From the NCBI RefSeq assembly GCF_001625195.1, contig NC_054389.1, forward strand, positions 7,374,520 to 7,438,519: a stretch of DNA of 64,000 bases. Direction: 5' to 3'. Positions within the stretch are counted from its first letter, which is position 1; each line of letters opens with the position of its first letter. The position numbers and the translations under genes are program-made. Positions 44,540-55,791 of this stretch are shown one piece after another. Below the pieces are notes generated by a model, which was not told the DNA's origin, did no database searches, and worked only from the letters and a program-made list of their open reading frames with translations. The stretch comes from Drechmeria coniospora (Eukaryota > Ascomycota > Sordariomycetes > Hypocreales > Ophiocordycipitaceae).

Positions 44540-46009
44540 ATGGCCGACACCCTGTGGCTGACCGAGCGTTTTCAGCTATGCCTGGCACATTACTGCGATA
44601 CCCACGGTCCGACCCCCTTGATGGTCACCGAGGGTCTGCGAAATCCGTGCTCCGTCTGCTTCGAGGATCCAACCACGGCCGCCGCTCCGCCGGCCAAGCC
44701 GAGGGACGACGGCCCGCTCTCGACGGCCCCGGCATCCTCGCCGCACCCGCCGCCGCCGACGCCGACGCCTGCTCTCGGCGATGCCTTGCGCGACATGAAA
44801 CTCGGCCGCGCCGTGCCCGTGCCCGTCGCCGACCGAGATGCTCGCCCGCCGCGGGACGCCCAGCGCCGGAACCCTGCCGCCGTCCCTGCGACTCCTCTGG
44901 AGTCTCCTCCGGACAACGCCCATCCGCTCTTCCATCAGCCCCGCCGCGATTCTAGCTTCCGACGAACCTACGACGAGACCGTCACCAAGAGGCAAGGGCC
45001 CTGCGACAGCTGCGCCATGACCCTCCCGCGCCGCCAGGGAGCCGCCGCCGCCGCCGCCGCCGCCGGCAGCGGTTACACCAGCCCTGCCCAAGGGCCGACG
45101 CTTCGCACCCGCACGCCCATCGAGCGCGTCTTTGGCGCTGCCGGTCACGCGTCGCCCCCGAATTCGCAATCCTCCAGCGACACGGACGGCTCGAGGGCCG
45201 CCACGAGACGCATCCGCGACCGAACCGACGCGCCGCCGTCGAGCTCGCGGACCACGTCGTGCTCCAGCACCTCGACCTCGGCGTCCTCGGACCGATCCGC
45301 CCATCATTTCCACTACATCAACTACACGTCCACCCACGAGCCCATGCTCGCAGACTCCTTCTCCCTCGTCCGTGCCTCGTGCCTGAGGGCCCTTTCCTTC
45401 GAGACCCTTCCGCGCGCGCCCTCGACGTCGGCGCCCGCCTCCTCTCCCCAGCTCACCAGCTCGCCCTCGTGCGTCACGACGCAGAGCGCCGGCGTCGCCG
45501 CCAGCGGAGGCGCTATCTTCTTCGGCGACGTCATGGCAGGCTACACGACGGCCTACATCTTTCGCATTCCCGACCTTCACGCGCGAGGCCACAAGCGCAT
45601 CTACGCCTTCCTCGCCCTGAGCACGGAAAAGGAACGTCTCGCGATGAAGACGTTCGCCATGATCTCGGCGGCCTTCCGGGACCTCGCCACCTGGATCCAG
45701 CAACTCGCCGAGGCCGAGGCCGAGCGGGCGAGGGAATCGTCCCCGATCGGGAGCGTCATGAACACGGGACCCGGTACGCCCCAGCTGCAGTCGTCGGCCT
45801 TTGATCCGCCGCCGCCCGTCGATCGCGGCGGCAGCAGCTTTCTCACTGGCGGCAGCGGCTTCTCCAGGCGCATGGGCGGTCCCGGCGGCGCCTCCTCGCT
45901 CAAGGCCCGCGGCCTTGCCGAGCTTGTCGGCCAGCCCGACTTCTTCATTGAGCTGCACGGAAAATTTGTTCGCCTGCTCCTGGAGGCCGGCATCACCATG
46001 AACTCGTAG
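44540..46009 (+). CDS. LST7: Lst7/folliculin family protein
   Basis: Single exon, 489 aa from the ATG giving MADTLWLTERFQLCLAHYCD. The signature follows at once: HYCDTHGPTPLMVTEGL and then a CSVCFED zinc-binding-like pair, matching folliculin N-terminal (longin) domains in fungi. A second Cys pair, GPCDSCAMTLP, lies near residue 155. Between the conserved blocks are long Ser/Pro/Ala-rich inserts, including an Ala run at about 45045-45062. The longin core resumes with HFHYINYTSTHEP, ALSFETLP, GAIFFGDVMAGYTTAYIFRI, RIYAFLAL and TFAMISAAFRDLATWIQ. Lst7 works with Lst4 as the FLCN-FNIP-like GAP for Rag GTPases (Gtr2) on the vacuole, controlling TORC1. The folliculin C-terminal DENN part is absent, as in yeast. 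In-frame ATGs at 44507 and further up are possible starts. Confidence 0.88.
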   Translation: MADTLWLTERFQLCLAHYCDTHGPTPLMVTEGLRNPCSVCFEDPTTAAAPPAKPRDDGPLSTAPASSPHPPPPTPTPALGDALRDMKLGRAVPVPVADRDARPPRDAQRRNPAAVPATPLESPPDNAHPLFHQPRRDSSFRRTYDETVTKRQGPCDSCAMTLPRRQGAAAAAAAAGSGYTSPAQGPTLRTRTPIERVFGAAGHASPPNSQSSSDTDGSRAATRRIRDRTDAPPSSSRTTSCSSTSTSASSDRSAHHFHYINYTSTHEPMLADSFSLVRASCLRALSFETLPRAPSTSAPASSPQLTSSPSCVTTQSAGVAASGGAIFFGDVMAGYTTAYIFRIPDLHARGHKRIYAFLALSTEKERLAMKTFAMISAAFRDLATWIQQLAEAEAERARESSPIGSVMNTGPGTPQLQSSAFDPPPPVDRGGSSFLTGGSGFSRRMGGPGGASSLKARGLAELVGQPDFFIELHGKFVRLLLEAGITMNS

Positions 46010-47081
46010 CTCGTCCGCCTACGCCTACGCCGCACCAGTCTCTCCGCTCGCGGTGCGTGCTTCCCGGCGCGCCCGGCGCGAGAACGTCCAATCCCGTGCG
46101 GACATGGCGAGCCACCGGCGTGCGACACGACGTCGACGAACAAGACTGTCAATGTCGACGGTACGAACCAAGGCCGCGTCTGTTGGCACTCTTTTTTTTT
46201 CCTCCCCTTGACGAGCATAGCACCGGCGTTGCATCGATTTTGTTTCGGCCGACATGTCCGGCCAGCATCATATGGATCTAATGTTTGAACGGCCTGTCTC
46301 CTTTTCACCCCACTAGCGACTGTTGTCTTTGGCCCCTTCTTTCGCCAAATCGGCCGTTGGCGGTTCGCCCAACGCAACTACCCTCTGCGAATGCTCGGCA
46401 TGCAAGTGTCACTTTCCGCCCAGCTACCCCGTCACGAACCCGCAATCTGCTTCTCCGAAGCCGCATCGTTCCATCTCGGCCTCCCCCTCGGGGGTCGGGT
46501 AAGGCTGTATGGCTGGAGGTGTCTCTCGCCCGGAAGCCAGGGTGCGTGGGCGGGGGGTACGGGAAGGGCAACGGTAAAGATATACTTCTTGACGGGATGC
46601 TAGGAATGGTTACATAGTACAAAGTTCGACCGGTAGATGCTGCAGACAGCATATCTCACAATGCCATGTATCTTCCAAGCGGTCCATCTTGTCTGCAGCA
46701 AAGGTTTTTTTATGAAGCATGTTGAAACAGGAGATGTGGTCAACTGAGCGGCGACATGACCGTTCGACGCGCATCATGTATCGGCATGCGTGCCATGATT
46801 ACACTCAACCGATGGATCCTTGCGCATGTTGCGCCTCGGAGCCATAGAAAGTCATCATCCGTGCTGCCTCGTACTGTCTCGTACACGCTCGTCTATTCTT
46901 TCTACACTGGGCCAGAGGCCGACAGGCTGACACGAACAGTATATGCCCTGTTCCTAGTCTACGAGTACAAAATGCTCCGTCCCGCCACGGCTCATCGGCG
47001 ACATGCCGACGTCTGGATGGCATGCCATGCCCCTCGCTTCGTGGGCTTCGCCCTGCGACGACACGAGGCCTGTGGAGTGGA
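46010..47081. other. Spacer between convergent LST7 and RPT3
   Basis: 1.07 kb between two stop codons. A T run lies at 46192-46201. No protein-like frame, no motif island. Confidence 0.5.
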
Positions 47082-48549
47082 TCACTTGTAAAAGTCAAAC
47101 TTGTTGTCGTCGCTGGTGCCCTTGACCTGACTCGAGTAGGCGTCTTCCAGGTCGGACTGGATGATGTTGTACCGGTTCTTGCGGACGGCGCGCAGACCGG
47201 CCTCCTGCATGATGGCGGCGATGATGGCGCCGGACAGCGGGTCGTTGCGGATGATGAGGCTGTCGAGATCGACCTCGGGCGCGAGGCTCATCTTGCTCGC
47301 AATGGTGGTGAAGATGAGGCGGCGCTCGCGACGATCGCGCAGGGAGGGGAACTCGATCTTGCGGTCGAGACGTCCAGGGCGCAAGAGGGCGGGGTCGAGG
47401 GTGTCGGCACGGTTCGTGGCCATGATGACCTTGACGTTGGACGTCTGGTCGAAGCCGTCCATCTGGTTGAGCAGCTCGAGGAGGATGCGCTGGACTTCAC
47501 GATCGGCGCCCGTCTGGGCGTCGAAGCGCTTCGTCGCGATGGCGTCGATCTCGTCGATGAAGATGATGGCGGGCGAATTCTCCCTCGCCATGCGAAAGAC
47601 GTCGCGGACCATGCGGGGGCCCTCGCCGAGATACTTTTGCACAAACTCGGAGCCGACGACGCGGATGAAGCTGGCCGTGGTCGAGTTGGCGACGGCCTTG
47701 ACGAGCATCGTCTTGCCCGTTCCGGGGGGTCCGTAGAGCAGTACGCCGCGGGGCGGGTCGATGCCGATCTGCTTGTAGAGGTCGAAATGGGTCAGCGGCA
47801 GCTCGACGGCCTCGCGGATCTCCTGCTTCTGCATGTCGAGGCCGCCAACGTCGGCGTACGTCACGTCGGGCTTCTCGTCGGCGCCGAGCATCGCTATGGA
47901 CGAGTCGGCCTCTGGCGGGAGGATGTCGACGAGGGCGTTGGAGTGTCGATGCAGGGCAACGGAGGAGGAGGGCTTGAGCTTTTCGCGATCGAGGGTGGAG
48001 AGGATGCGGACGACGTAGTTGGATCCGGTGCTCGACTGCACGATGCCGGTGCTGTCGACGGTCACGTCAGCATTCCGTCGGCCACGGCCCCCCCTGGGGC
48101 GTCGCGGGCACTCACTTCTGGTCGATGGCTTCCATGAACTGGCCGATGACGAGGGGCACGCTCTGGATACGCTTGATCTCCTCTTGGGCCCGAACGAGCT
48201 CACGCTTCAGACTCCTGCCTCGGCGTCAGTCAAGGGGCCGGCGCACGGCGGCGAGCAGGCAGACGCGGCAGGTGACGGTGCGTACCTTTGCTCATCCTTG
48301 ATGTACTCTTCCTGCAGCTGGATGTACCTGTCGGGATTCGGTCAGTCCGTCGGAACGTCGTCGACCACGGGGCGGTCGGGAAGGAGACGCATACTCCAGC
48401 TGCCTCTGCAGCTTCTTCAAGCTGGAATACTCGTCCCCGCCATCGGTCGGCAAGCCCTCAAAGTTGTCGATGGTGGGTATGGTGGAGGGGGCCGACTTCT
48501 TGTGCGGCGGCACGTGGTTGGCCGCGTTCTCGACCACGACGTCGCCCAT
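47082..48549 (-). CDS. RPT3: 26S proteasome regulatory ATPase Rpt3
   Basis: Four exons: 48549-48395, 48327-48286, 48214-48116 and 48051-47082, 421 aa, normal for Rpt3 (PSMC4/Rpt6B-type). The spliced N-terminus forms the Rpt coiled coil: [40 protein letters not shown]. It is followed by the OB segment with [20 protein letters not shown]. The AAA domain has [20 protein letters not shown], Walker A GPPGTGKT, Walker B IIFIDEID, and the [12 protein letters not shown] arginine-finger region. The protein ends in DFYK, an HbYX motif that docks into the 20S alpha ring. All three introns fall in the N-terminal third and exon 2 is only 42 nt. Confidence 0.96.
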
Positions 48550-51500
48550 TTTCCGAAATCACGGCTCCGCGCAGCTGAGCGGCGGAAGACGAGCGCTGGT
48601 GTCGGTCCGTCGGCGGTATCACAAAGGACGCTCGCTTCTCTGATGGTGCGGGCCGTTGCGGTCGGGCACGGCGGAGGGTGCAGATGTACGTACGCAGGCA
48701 GAGGTGGATGGATGGAGGTTGATGATGGTCGAATAGAGGAGCACAAGGCCAGGCACAGAGCGAGCTAGCGCAGCTGACCAGGCGCCAGCGACAACGTCGC
48801 CTTTGGTCCACAGCCTCGCAGGTGGTGGGTGCTTAGTCATGACGAGCAAGTATGTCTCATACTTACAGTAAGTGTACTGCACTTACTGTATTAATTATTA
48901 CTCCGTAGCACCTACTAAGTCCTCATTGACTGTGGCGCCCATTTTTGTGGCTGGTTTGGTGCAACAAAGTACTTACGCCCAAGAGCGCACGGTGCTGTAC
49001 TGTACAAGTACGTACTCCGTAAAGTGCTGTGTATTACATAAGGCAACAGATGAACCCTACTGGCCATATCAATACTTGCTTGTATTATCCGCACTCCGCA
49101 AGTACATGGATAGTATTATAGGTAGCAAGACTTGAACTTACTTGCACGGCTACTAACCCTCCCGGCCTAAACGGAATTTGTCTTCCACAACTACACTACT
49201 AGGTAAGTAATTACAGCACAGCACAGTGATACTTGTAGTGTACAATTACTGTATACTTGTACTGTACTTGCGCTGTACAGTACAGAGTAATAATAATTAC
49301 ATTGGTTGGGTACTTATGGAGTACAGCTGCAGTACTATAATATTACTCCGTACTCCGAATTACTCCGTACTGACAGATTGGCTGGATTCACGTGATGAGT
49401 CAAATCAAGTACTTGCTTACAGTACACTGTGAGCTCAGCTTTCGGTCTCCCTTTGCTTGACGTCCATGCTGGCCCATGAACAAGTGTGTAATGACAATGC
49501 TTGACGGATTAAAGTTGCAAGAAATACGGAGTAAATGTACTTCTTTCGCTTGCACAGCCCACTTTCGTTTCAGACGATAGGCACATGGACACCTTGTGCG
49601 TACATACCATACAGTAAGTACATGTACAGTACTGTACAGTACTTTGTCGTACTCGTACTGGTATTCGTGCCATGCGCAAGTACTTGTGCAACGACAGTAT
49701 GCACTCACTCCAAGTACCGAGCACGACAATGACGAGTTCACAATGTGTAGGGTTCGCTTGGCTGAACGATAGGCCGAGAGCCTTCATCCTGAAGCGTCAT
49801 GCGTCGCAGATGCGATGTCGACGGGCCCAGGACGAGCCCCGCCTGCGTTGGATGCCAACGGCCACAGTACAGTGTTGTCACGAATACAGAGTGCATGTGA
49901 CCTGGGCTCACAGACCAAAGTACTAAGGTACTTGCGCAGGACTGTGAGCGCCAAACAAGCAGCAGAGAACGCGCCGGGTCGTGCTGATTCTAGATGGCAG
50001 GCAGCCTGCTCGCTCGACACCTCCCTGCGCCGCCCCCAGCACGTGAATCTGGTGGTTCTAGCATGTGTTATTGATTTCCATTCGACGTGCACAGTACTCG
50101 TGCGTGCAGTGATAATGGGAGTAATTAGTACGCTGGCTGCAGATAATAGTACCCAAGTACCCCCTACGTGTTGCGTCTAGGCGGCGCCATGGTGCATTGT
50201 GCGGCGAGGCCAGCTTTGTTGGCGGGGTCTCCCCGATGACTCCTCTTGAGACATTCACTCCGGTTGCCGTTAGTGCTGCCCTTGGAAACGTGCTCCGTAT
50301 TCCGTAGTCCGCGAGCCATCACTACCTCTGCACGTACTCCGTACAGACTACAGCACACATGCATGTACATGTGCGTCCGGAGATCGGCGCGAATCGGCCA
50401 TCGGCCAGTGCACATGGACGCGCACGCACCGTACATGTGCTTGTTTGCCGTGGGCATGTGCACCCAAGTGTACTACTGTATGGGCATGTTTCAAGTGCTC
50501 GGTACTGACTGAGGATGTGCCCGTATTCCGGTGCGCGTACCTGTGCGCTAGTGCTCGGCACTAGGTGTAGGTGTACTGTACTTGCTTGCACTGTACTTAC
50601 TAACTTGTAGGCGCCCATGATCCTTACGGGAGTATTAATACCTAAGTACTGCACGGCACCTAAGAATAGTGGTCTGCTGGGGGGCTGCCCCTCCGCTGGC
50701 TGTGGTGAGATTGTCCCCGATGCATCCCCTGTCCACTGGGCAAACCGTGAGGGTACGTTCTAGCCCGCGGCCGGCGGTACCTGCTGTACTGTATACTTGG
50801 TCCTGCCTTTCCACGCATGTACATGTACATGTACGGAGCAAGCGCACTGTGCCATAAGCACTTGCGTCGTGCTAGCCAGCACTTGCACTTGCACTTGCAC
50901 GCACGTGCACAGCAAGTATCACTTGTACCTGTACAGTCTGGAGCACGAATGACGAGAACCGGGTACGTGATGGCAACGCTCCCCGGCCGCGGCACCCTCT
51001 GCGCGTGCTGCCAACCGCATGATGCGTCATGTGCCATCCTCTTTCTTGACCTTCAGCTCAGGTCGGCTCTCGAAAGTCAAAGGACGGAGGACGGACTGTC
51101 TAGTGCCCTCCCGGCGACGTGTCCTGGGTCAGGGACGAGGCTGCCGGTGCATTGCCGTGCACACCCACAGGCCACGAAATAGGCTTCGCGGTCAAGGCCT
51201 TGCTTCATTCATCCAGCATCCCCCGCTCCCCCCCCCACCCCCTCGCCCGAAGGCGGAGGGGCTACAACGAACCGGTGCGGCGGCGGCGGCGGCTCGAATG
51301 GATGTCACTGGCCCAGCAGCCATCAGTCAACCTGTGATCGGTCAAGCCAGCAGCGCAAGTACGGAGTACTTGCTGTGCCGTACGGCGAGGGTGCAGTACG
51401 TACTGCCTGTGCCTACCTCGTCGTCGAAGGCGCGCATGTATCCTCGCCGCCGCAAACCCTAGCAGACGCGAGGGAACAAATATATGCCGTGCCTTGGCTG

Positions 51501-51880
51501 GACCCCGTGCCGACCAAATCTCCTCACACCTCCCACCGACGGCAGCCTGGCATCTTCGGCCGCCGTTTCTTCCCACCTTTGCCCCTCGCCCTCCGCCAAC
51601 GGTGACGCCAAACCGCCGTCCCCTGTTGCCCGCGCCTCGACGACATTGTCAGCCGACGTGTTCAAAGCACCACGGCTGCCTTAATCCTCCCGGCTGCCTG
51701 CGTCGGCCCGTCGGCCGTTCTGGGTCCCACCGTCGCGCCGAACGAGCGAGGCCGTCACGGCGAGGTTCGTCGGGCTGCCGAAGCACTCCATCGACTCCTC
51801 TTTGTAGGGAGACGGCCCTCTCGTCTCGTCTCGCCACGCTCGCCCGCTTGCCACGCTCGCCTGTTCCCCTCGCCGCAGCC
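48550..51880. other. Divergent spacer between RPT3 and the small four-exon gene
   Basis: Bidirectional upstream DNA of 3.3 kb. Its middle is the motif island at 48841-50960. From 50960 to 51880 the sequence is GC-rich and unique, with pyrimidine-rich leader-like DNA from about 51540. No further gene supported. Confidence 0.5.
48841..50960. repeat. Motif island, about 2.1 kb
   Basis: Same word family: TACTCCGTA, CTGTACAGTAC, AGTACTTGTAC, TACTAGGTAAG. Dense at 48990-49440 and 49610-49700, then patchy among unique sequence. Includes CACTTG repeats at about 50880-50900 and ACATGTACATGTAC at 50818-50833. Confidence 0.7.
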
Positions 51881-52609
51881 ATGTCGTCGTCGATGAGGAT
51901 CCCCGGCGGCCGATCGGCAACGGCGGCGGCGGCGGCGGCGGCGGCAGGGTACGAGAACGACAAGGCCGTGGGCAGCTCCTCCGGCAGCTCCTATTCGAGC
52001 TCGCCATCGCCGTCGTCCCCCTCGACGAGCCCAAACGCCACGACGCTGCATTGTCGGCGTCCCAGCCTGCTGAGTAGGTGCCCCCCCCCCCCCCCCGCCG
52101 TCAAGCACCGACAGGTCCTCTCGGTTCACCCGCGCCCGCCCGTCACCCGCCGGTTCCCCCGCCGCCTCGGCTCGACCTCCTCCTTGTCTGCGTCGAGTCG
52201 GGGGCCCGTGGGGTCTCGGTCGACGGCAACGCAACGGCACGCTGACCGTCGTCGGACGCAGGCTCGGCCATCTCGAAGCAGCAATGCACCGTCATCAACG
52301 TCGGCGACCCCGACGGCCCTCCCCGGCTGGTACGTGCCAAGGCTCGGGCCGATGGCTGCGTCGTTTGCTGACGGGCCACGGCAGATATCCTATCTCTCCT
52401 CGAGCCAGGGCTTCGTCTGGAATCCAGGTCGGTGGCGAGCGGTTTCGACGTGTGCTGCTGCGGGCGGCGGCTAACCCGAATCGGTGCGTGCAGAGATCTT
52501 CCTGCCGTCGTACGTCGATTGCGAATACGAACCGCTCGAGAACCAGTGCGAGCCGGTGCATGAAATCGTCCTCAGCGACGACGAGCTGAAGGACATGCTT
52601 CCGCAATGA
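51881..52609 (+). CDS. Small conserved protein of unknown function, four exons
   Basis: Exons 51881-52073, 52262-52329, 52385-52427 and 52494-52609 join in phase to 139 aa. The N-terminal half is low complexity (an Ala run and Ser/Pro repeats). The C-terminal half is information-rich: SAISKQQCTVINVGDPDGPP, RLISYLSSSQGFVWNPEIFL, PSYVDCEYEPLENQCEPVHE, IVLSDDELKDMLPQ. I recall similar short SYL..SQGF.WN.EIFLPSY proteins in other filamentous ascomycetes, all without known function. The last intron has a CTAAC branch site and GTGCAG acceptor; exon 3 is only 43 nt. Intron 1 (188 nt) contains a run of about 16 C at 52081-52096. No signal peptide or membrane span. The acidic C-terminus (DDELKDMLPQ) could be a short interaction motif. 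Confidence 0.78.
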
Positions 52610-53250
52610 ACGAATCGACGCGGCGGCCCACGCGAAACAGCGCCGACGCGGACCGTGCCAGAGCCCGGCTCGCCACGAAAGGCTCGGCGGTGGCGGCGGC
52701 CGAGGCGAGCGACCTGGCTCCCATTCTTGCATCAATCTCACCTCCACTTGTATTCGGAACCGGCGTTTTGCTGCACGATCGATTTTTTTTTGTCTTCCTA
52801 GGGACGTCGAGTGCATGCCTCACGTCGGGCCCGTCCCGTGCTGCAGACATGATGGGCATCATCGCACGGCTCCGACGACGGCCTTCGGTCGAGAGGCACG
52901 CGCTGCTTGTCGGGCGAGCCGGACGCCGACACGGAACGAGCACGATTGCGGCTGGCCGGCTGGGAGCCGTCGAACCGAGGGCCGACGGCGGCGACCGTAG
53001 GATGGGGCGTTTCGTCAAAGTAGAATGCCATCACCATTGGCTGCTGTATGGAATGCGGCAGCAAAAGGTCTGCCTCTGCGTTTCCGTCTTTCCTCCTGTT
53101 CACTTGCTTGGCCGTGTACTCGGAGGAAATAATAGTAATGGATAGCCCGTTTGTCTCGCCTTGTCCGTCTCCGATGTACTCTGGGTTGTGCTTGGTAATA
53201 ACAGGCTCGTTCTATTGCTTCATATTACCCCACACCTGCAGGGACCATGT
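52610..53250. other. 3' flank of the four-exon gene
   Basis: GC-rich unique sequence. One open frame (52606-53145) overlaps the stop of the gene before and has no protein-like pattern. Nothing else seen. Confidence 0.45.
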
Positions 53251-54240
53251 ACAGCTTCAGTACTCCGTACTTGCATGTATAACGTGCCTCTCAGGTACGT
53301 TACTTACTACAGGCAATAGCGCACATGTATCCGTAAGTACACCTACTATTATTACCTATTAACTTACGTACTTGCTGTACATGTAGCAATACTGTACGGA
53401 GTACAGAGTATGGAGGACGGAATACGGAGCAAATTACTTGGTACGAGAATATTACTACTTATACTGTAGCTACTACATGCAAATGTACATGTACTCCGTA
53501 CTTAGTACTTATTTGTTCCGGGTAACTAATAAGTGTACACCTACTTGGGCACGGAGTATGTAATTATATCATGCCTGAACATGCACTCACAATACTCCGT
53601 ACTCCGCACATGTACACGCAGTGCACATGTGTATACCTACACCTACGGAGTACAAGTGGTGGTATCCCGCAAGTCCATGTATTACTTGTACACGTCAGTA
53701 TTAATACTGTATCATCTTCGTACGGAATGAGGTGCTACAACTACGTACGGAGTACTCTGTACATGTATATTGATTAGTACTTGATACCTGTAGCCTGTTT
53801 CTTGACAGCCACGGGACATGATGTTACCTAGTAGGTAGGTACTGAGAAGTACTCACAGTAAGCAAACGACAGGCATCTTGACTGTGCTACCTTTGTACCT
53901 AGTACGCAGTAATACTGTACAGCACTACTTGGGTAGCATTACCTGTACTCCAAACTTGATACAGTACGTACTTGCACTGCACGATGCAAGTGTACTGCCG
54001 TACAGCATGTACTGCACGTGTTGAGTATTACTGTGCAGCAGGTGTCATGGTACTTGCCGCAGGTACTGTACGCATTTGCACCTACCCTACAGTACACGTA
54101 CCGGATTTGCTCCTCCTGTGCGCACATGAATCCTCGGCAGTGCACCTACGAGTATTACAGCACTCCGTACCTACAACTACTGTACCTGTGACGCTGAACC
54201 GTGTCCATGCACAGTACTCTACTTGGGCGCACAAGTCCAT
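53251..54240. repeat. Motif island, about 1 kb
   Basis: TACTCCGTAC, TACGGAGTAC, CTGTACAT and ACCTAGTAGGTAGG words throughout, dense at 53390-53560 and 53580-53770. AT-rich compared with flanks. Confidence 0.75.
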
Positions 54241-55791
54241 CAGTCGTCCCTCCTGCTTGCTTGCAATGTTTTCAACCGGTCAAGGGTGGGTAGAGGACTG
54301 GCCTTGTCCATCTTCGCCTTGGCATTCGTCCCTCGCCTTCTCACAAGTCATGTCGACCATCCTGTCCCATGCGAATGTCCGTCGCCCACCGACAGTCACG
54401 ACGACGAACCCCGGTTCCGGCGTGGCAGCCGCTGCGTGTGAGAGTGTGCAAAGGTGCGGCAGTCACCCGCCGTCAGTCACCGCGACGAGGCCCGGTTCTG
54501 GCGTGGCAGCCGCTGCGTGCGAGCTTGTGTGCGAAAGTGCGGCAATCACCCGCCGTCAGTCACCACGACGAGGCCGGTTCGCGCGCCTAGGCCCATCCCA
54601 CCATCCACGGCGGCGAGCAGATCTGGTCACCCTCGATCCTGTGCCTCGACGGCTACGGCCCAAGCGTGCGTGCCCCGGTAAATGGTGCGCTGCGTACTCC
54701 GTATCGTGCGGCATCATGTCCGGCTCCTCTGACGCCGCCCAAGGCACGGAGAAAAGTTCTCGGGCAGCTCTTAATGAAGCCAGCGTGTGTCCCTCTCCGC
54801 ATCGCGAAATCGCAAGGCCATCCACGGCGCCGCTGACGAAAAGGCAGAATGCCCATCGAGCGCAGGCTGGAGTATGGGCTGCACTGTCTAATGGATGCGT
54901 TGATGAGGAAGAAGAAAAGCTCGGCCGAGGGGGACTGTTGAATTTTTTAACCCTCCACCGAACCCCATCACGTGATGCCACCTATCGTTGAGGCGTGGTG
55001 AGCACGTAAGTAAGTAAGTACTGATAGTTAAAGTAAGTACTGTACGGATATGGAGTACTCTACTGTATTATGGAACACTTGGTCAAGAACGGAGCACTGT
55101 ACGGAGTACAACTACAGTACTTGCATTGAGTACTGCACTGTACGTACTTGCTCCATACTTGTACGTTGTACTGTACTGACTGTGCAGCTAGAAATAAGTA
55201 CTTCATACTGTGCTCCGAACAAATCAAGCACAGTACATAATACGTGTACTCTATGACTATTGCCGCGCACTGTACCGAGTGCCTCCTACGGTGTGAACTG
55301 TACACCTACCGGCCGACACAGCCCCGTGCAAGCAAACTGCTGTGCACTGTACGGGGTACTTGAAACACGTACTCACAGAGTACTACCGTCGGCCCGGCGG
55401 TTTGGCCGCTGCTGATGGCTGCCTGCCTGCCTAAGCCTTGTCCCGCCCGACGGTGACCAGTCCAGTGGCGACACCTTTTGCGGACGATGCATCCGGCACC
55501 AGCTCCAGCTGTTGAAGCCAAATTTACCGTCCGCGAAGCCAGCTTCCTCCCACCACCCGATATCATCATGTCCGTTTGATGAGCGTGCCAGCAACCCGCC
55601 CTTTTCTCCGAGGAGCTTCCGCCGTCCTCGCTGCATGAAACGGTCCCCGCCGGCCTTCCGAATTTCTCTGGCCGTCGCGCCAATTGCCCAAATTCCATTC
55701 CGTCCTCCTCGCCGCCGCACGCCGAACCCGAGGCCGACACGAACCCCTGACCCCTGACCCTCCCCCCGAGACCGACGACCATCCGTCCAGC
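54241..55791. other. Spacer with tandem repeat, small motif island and AP-1 mu promoter
   Basis: No gene supported. It has the 81-83 bp tandem repeat at 54393-54585, a small motif island at about 55005-55380 (TAAGTAAGTACTG, CTGTACGGAGTAC), and pyrimidine-rich DNA from about 55520 to the AP-1 mu start. The open frame 53972-54991 runs through repeats and is not protein-like. Confidence 0.5.
54393..54585. repeat. Tandem repeat, about 82 bp unit, 2.4 copies
   Basis: Copies start at 54393, 54474 and 54557 with CAGTCACSRCGACGARSCC, then GGTTCYGGCGTGGCAGCCGC, TGCGTGYGAG and GTGCGGCARTCACCCGCCGT. The third copy breaks off after CGGTTC. Confidence 0.85.

Noticed and set aside
44576..45958. 460-codon minus-strand frame
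   Set aside because: Shadow of LST7; Gly/Arg-rich composition follows from the GC-rich sense codons.
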